5,270 nt of DNA, taken from contig JAEWGR010000120.1 of the NCBI GenBank assembly GCA_023388195.1, positions 1 through 5,270 of the forward strand, written 5' to 3'. The stretch comes from Bacillota bacterium. GTDB lineage: Bacteria; Bacillota; Negativicutes; Sporomusales; Sporomusaceae. Position 1 is the first letter of the stretch, and every line of letters starts with the position of its first letter. Positions 4,899 through 5,270 of the stretch are shown here, one piece after another. The position numbers and the translations under genes are program-made. The notes under the pieces were generated by a model that made no database searches, was not told the origin of the DNA, and saw nothing but the letters and a program-made list of their open reading frames with translations.

Positions 4899-5270
4899 GT
4901 GAGGTTATTAAAACGCATTGCAAGTAAGGGTAAATGGCCCGGAAAACTGAACAAACTACCGGTCGGATTCAGGTTCCGCAATCAGCTAACACTGCCGGCG
5001 GCGCTGGCCAATATTCAGCTACAAACGCTGTCAGCGTTGTTAGCCCACCTGAATCTCAGAGCCAAACTCCTCATTGTTGTCGCTATATTTTCGCTGTTGT
5101 CGGTTGTCATTGGCCTGGTTGGGCTACATGGCATAAAAACAGCCAACGGAGCCCTGCAGAATATGTACGCAAGCCGGATCATTGCCCTCCAGGAGCTCAA
5201 AATCATGTCAGATGGCCTGACAGTCAATGTTGTCGATACCTGCCACAAGGTCAGCGACGGCCATATGGCC
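4899..5270 (+). CDS. Methyl-accepting chemotaxis protein, N-terminal part (3' truncated by window edge)
   Basis: The frame runs from GTG 4899 to the window end without a stop, giving 124 residues. Residues 1-50 are a basic N-terminal extension (about nine Lys/Arg in the first 27) with recurring Leu-Pro-like spacing. NLRAKLL at 52-58 leads into a transmembrane helix at about 57-76 (LLIVVAIFSLLSVVIGLVGL). Residues from about 77 (HGIKTANGALQNMYASRIIAL, helical, then ELKIMSDGLTVNV) resemble the first helices of a 4HB_MCP sensor domain on the outside of the membrane. The expected rest is the second membrane helix, HAMP and the cytoplasmic signalling hairpin that contacts CheA/CheW, all outside the window. 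An in-frame ATG at 4881 would add six residues but lacks a ribosome binding site. The ligand is unknown. The MCP call rests on the RAKLL-TM-4HB pattern alone. Confidence 0.78.
   Translation, partial: MRLLKRIASKGKWPGKLNKLPVGFRFRNQLTLPAALANIQLQTLSALLAHLNLRAKLLIVVAIFSLLSVVIGLVGLHGIKTANGALQNMYASRIIALQELKIMSDGLTVNVVDTCHKVSDGHMA

Noticed and set aside
4787..4981. Minus-strand open frame of 64 residues in the intergenic region
   Set aside because: It overlaps the candidate Pho box, -10 and the 5' end of the chemoreceptor, and has no convincing ribosome binding site or known domain.
5015..5248. Minus-strand open frame opposite the chemoreceptor
   Set aside because: The plus strand in this interval encodes a membrane helix and 4HB-like sensor helices, so this frame is a shadow.

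Overview
The window looks like chromosomal DNA of a Gram-positive-lineage anaerobe, most plausibly a diderm Firmicute of the Negativicutes (Sporomusa/Pelosinus type). This rests on AAGGAGG-type ribosome binding sites, near-consensus sigma-A promoters, moderate GC, a paired radical SAM/DUF4130 DNA-repair locus, a YibQ-type divergent polysaccharide deacetylase and a chemoreceptor. The placement is an inference from gene content, not a database match. No RNA gene, insertion sequence, CRISPR array or phage gene was found.

Layout. (1) Positions 1-1568, plus strand: the 3' part of a radical SAM 'DNA modification/repair' protein whose [4Fe-4S] half lies outside the window, followed with a 22-nt overlap by its obligate partner, a DUF4130 protein. 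(2) Positions 1590-3237, minus strand, convergent with the first pair: a two-gene operon in which a MarR-type regulator precedes, with an 8-nt overlap, a 12-TM MFS transporter. Its promoter region (3238-3376) holds a consensus sigma-A promoter and two 12-bp operator-like palindromes exactly 20 bp apart. (3) A strong hairpin terminator (3378-3442) ends the next minus-strand gene and abuts the -35 of the marR promoter. (4) Positions 3446-4657, minus strand: a membrane-anchored divergent polysaccharide deacetylase (COG2861/YibQ) with its own sigma-A promoter. (5) Positions 4658-4898: a divergent intergenic region. Its plus-facing half holds three to four hexamers of TTAACA type repeating every 11 bp, followed by a -10-like element, which is the architecture of a Pho box. 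(6) Positions 4899-5270, plus strand: the 5' end of a methyl-accepting chemotaxis protein that runs off the right edge.

How the parts work together. The radical SAM/DUF4130 pair is a conserved but biochemically uncharacterised DNA metabolism module. The radical SAM protein here carries a helix-hairpin-helix DNA-binding element and an exact QLSLF beta-clamp-binding pentapeptide near its C-terminus, which suggests recruitment to the replication or repair clamp. The MarR-MFS operon looks like an autoregulated efflux unit. The deacetylase and the chemoreceptor are divergently transcribed and appear independently regulated. The most notable signals are the clamp motif, the candidate Pho box before a chemoreceptor and the phased double operator in the marR leader.
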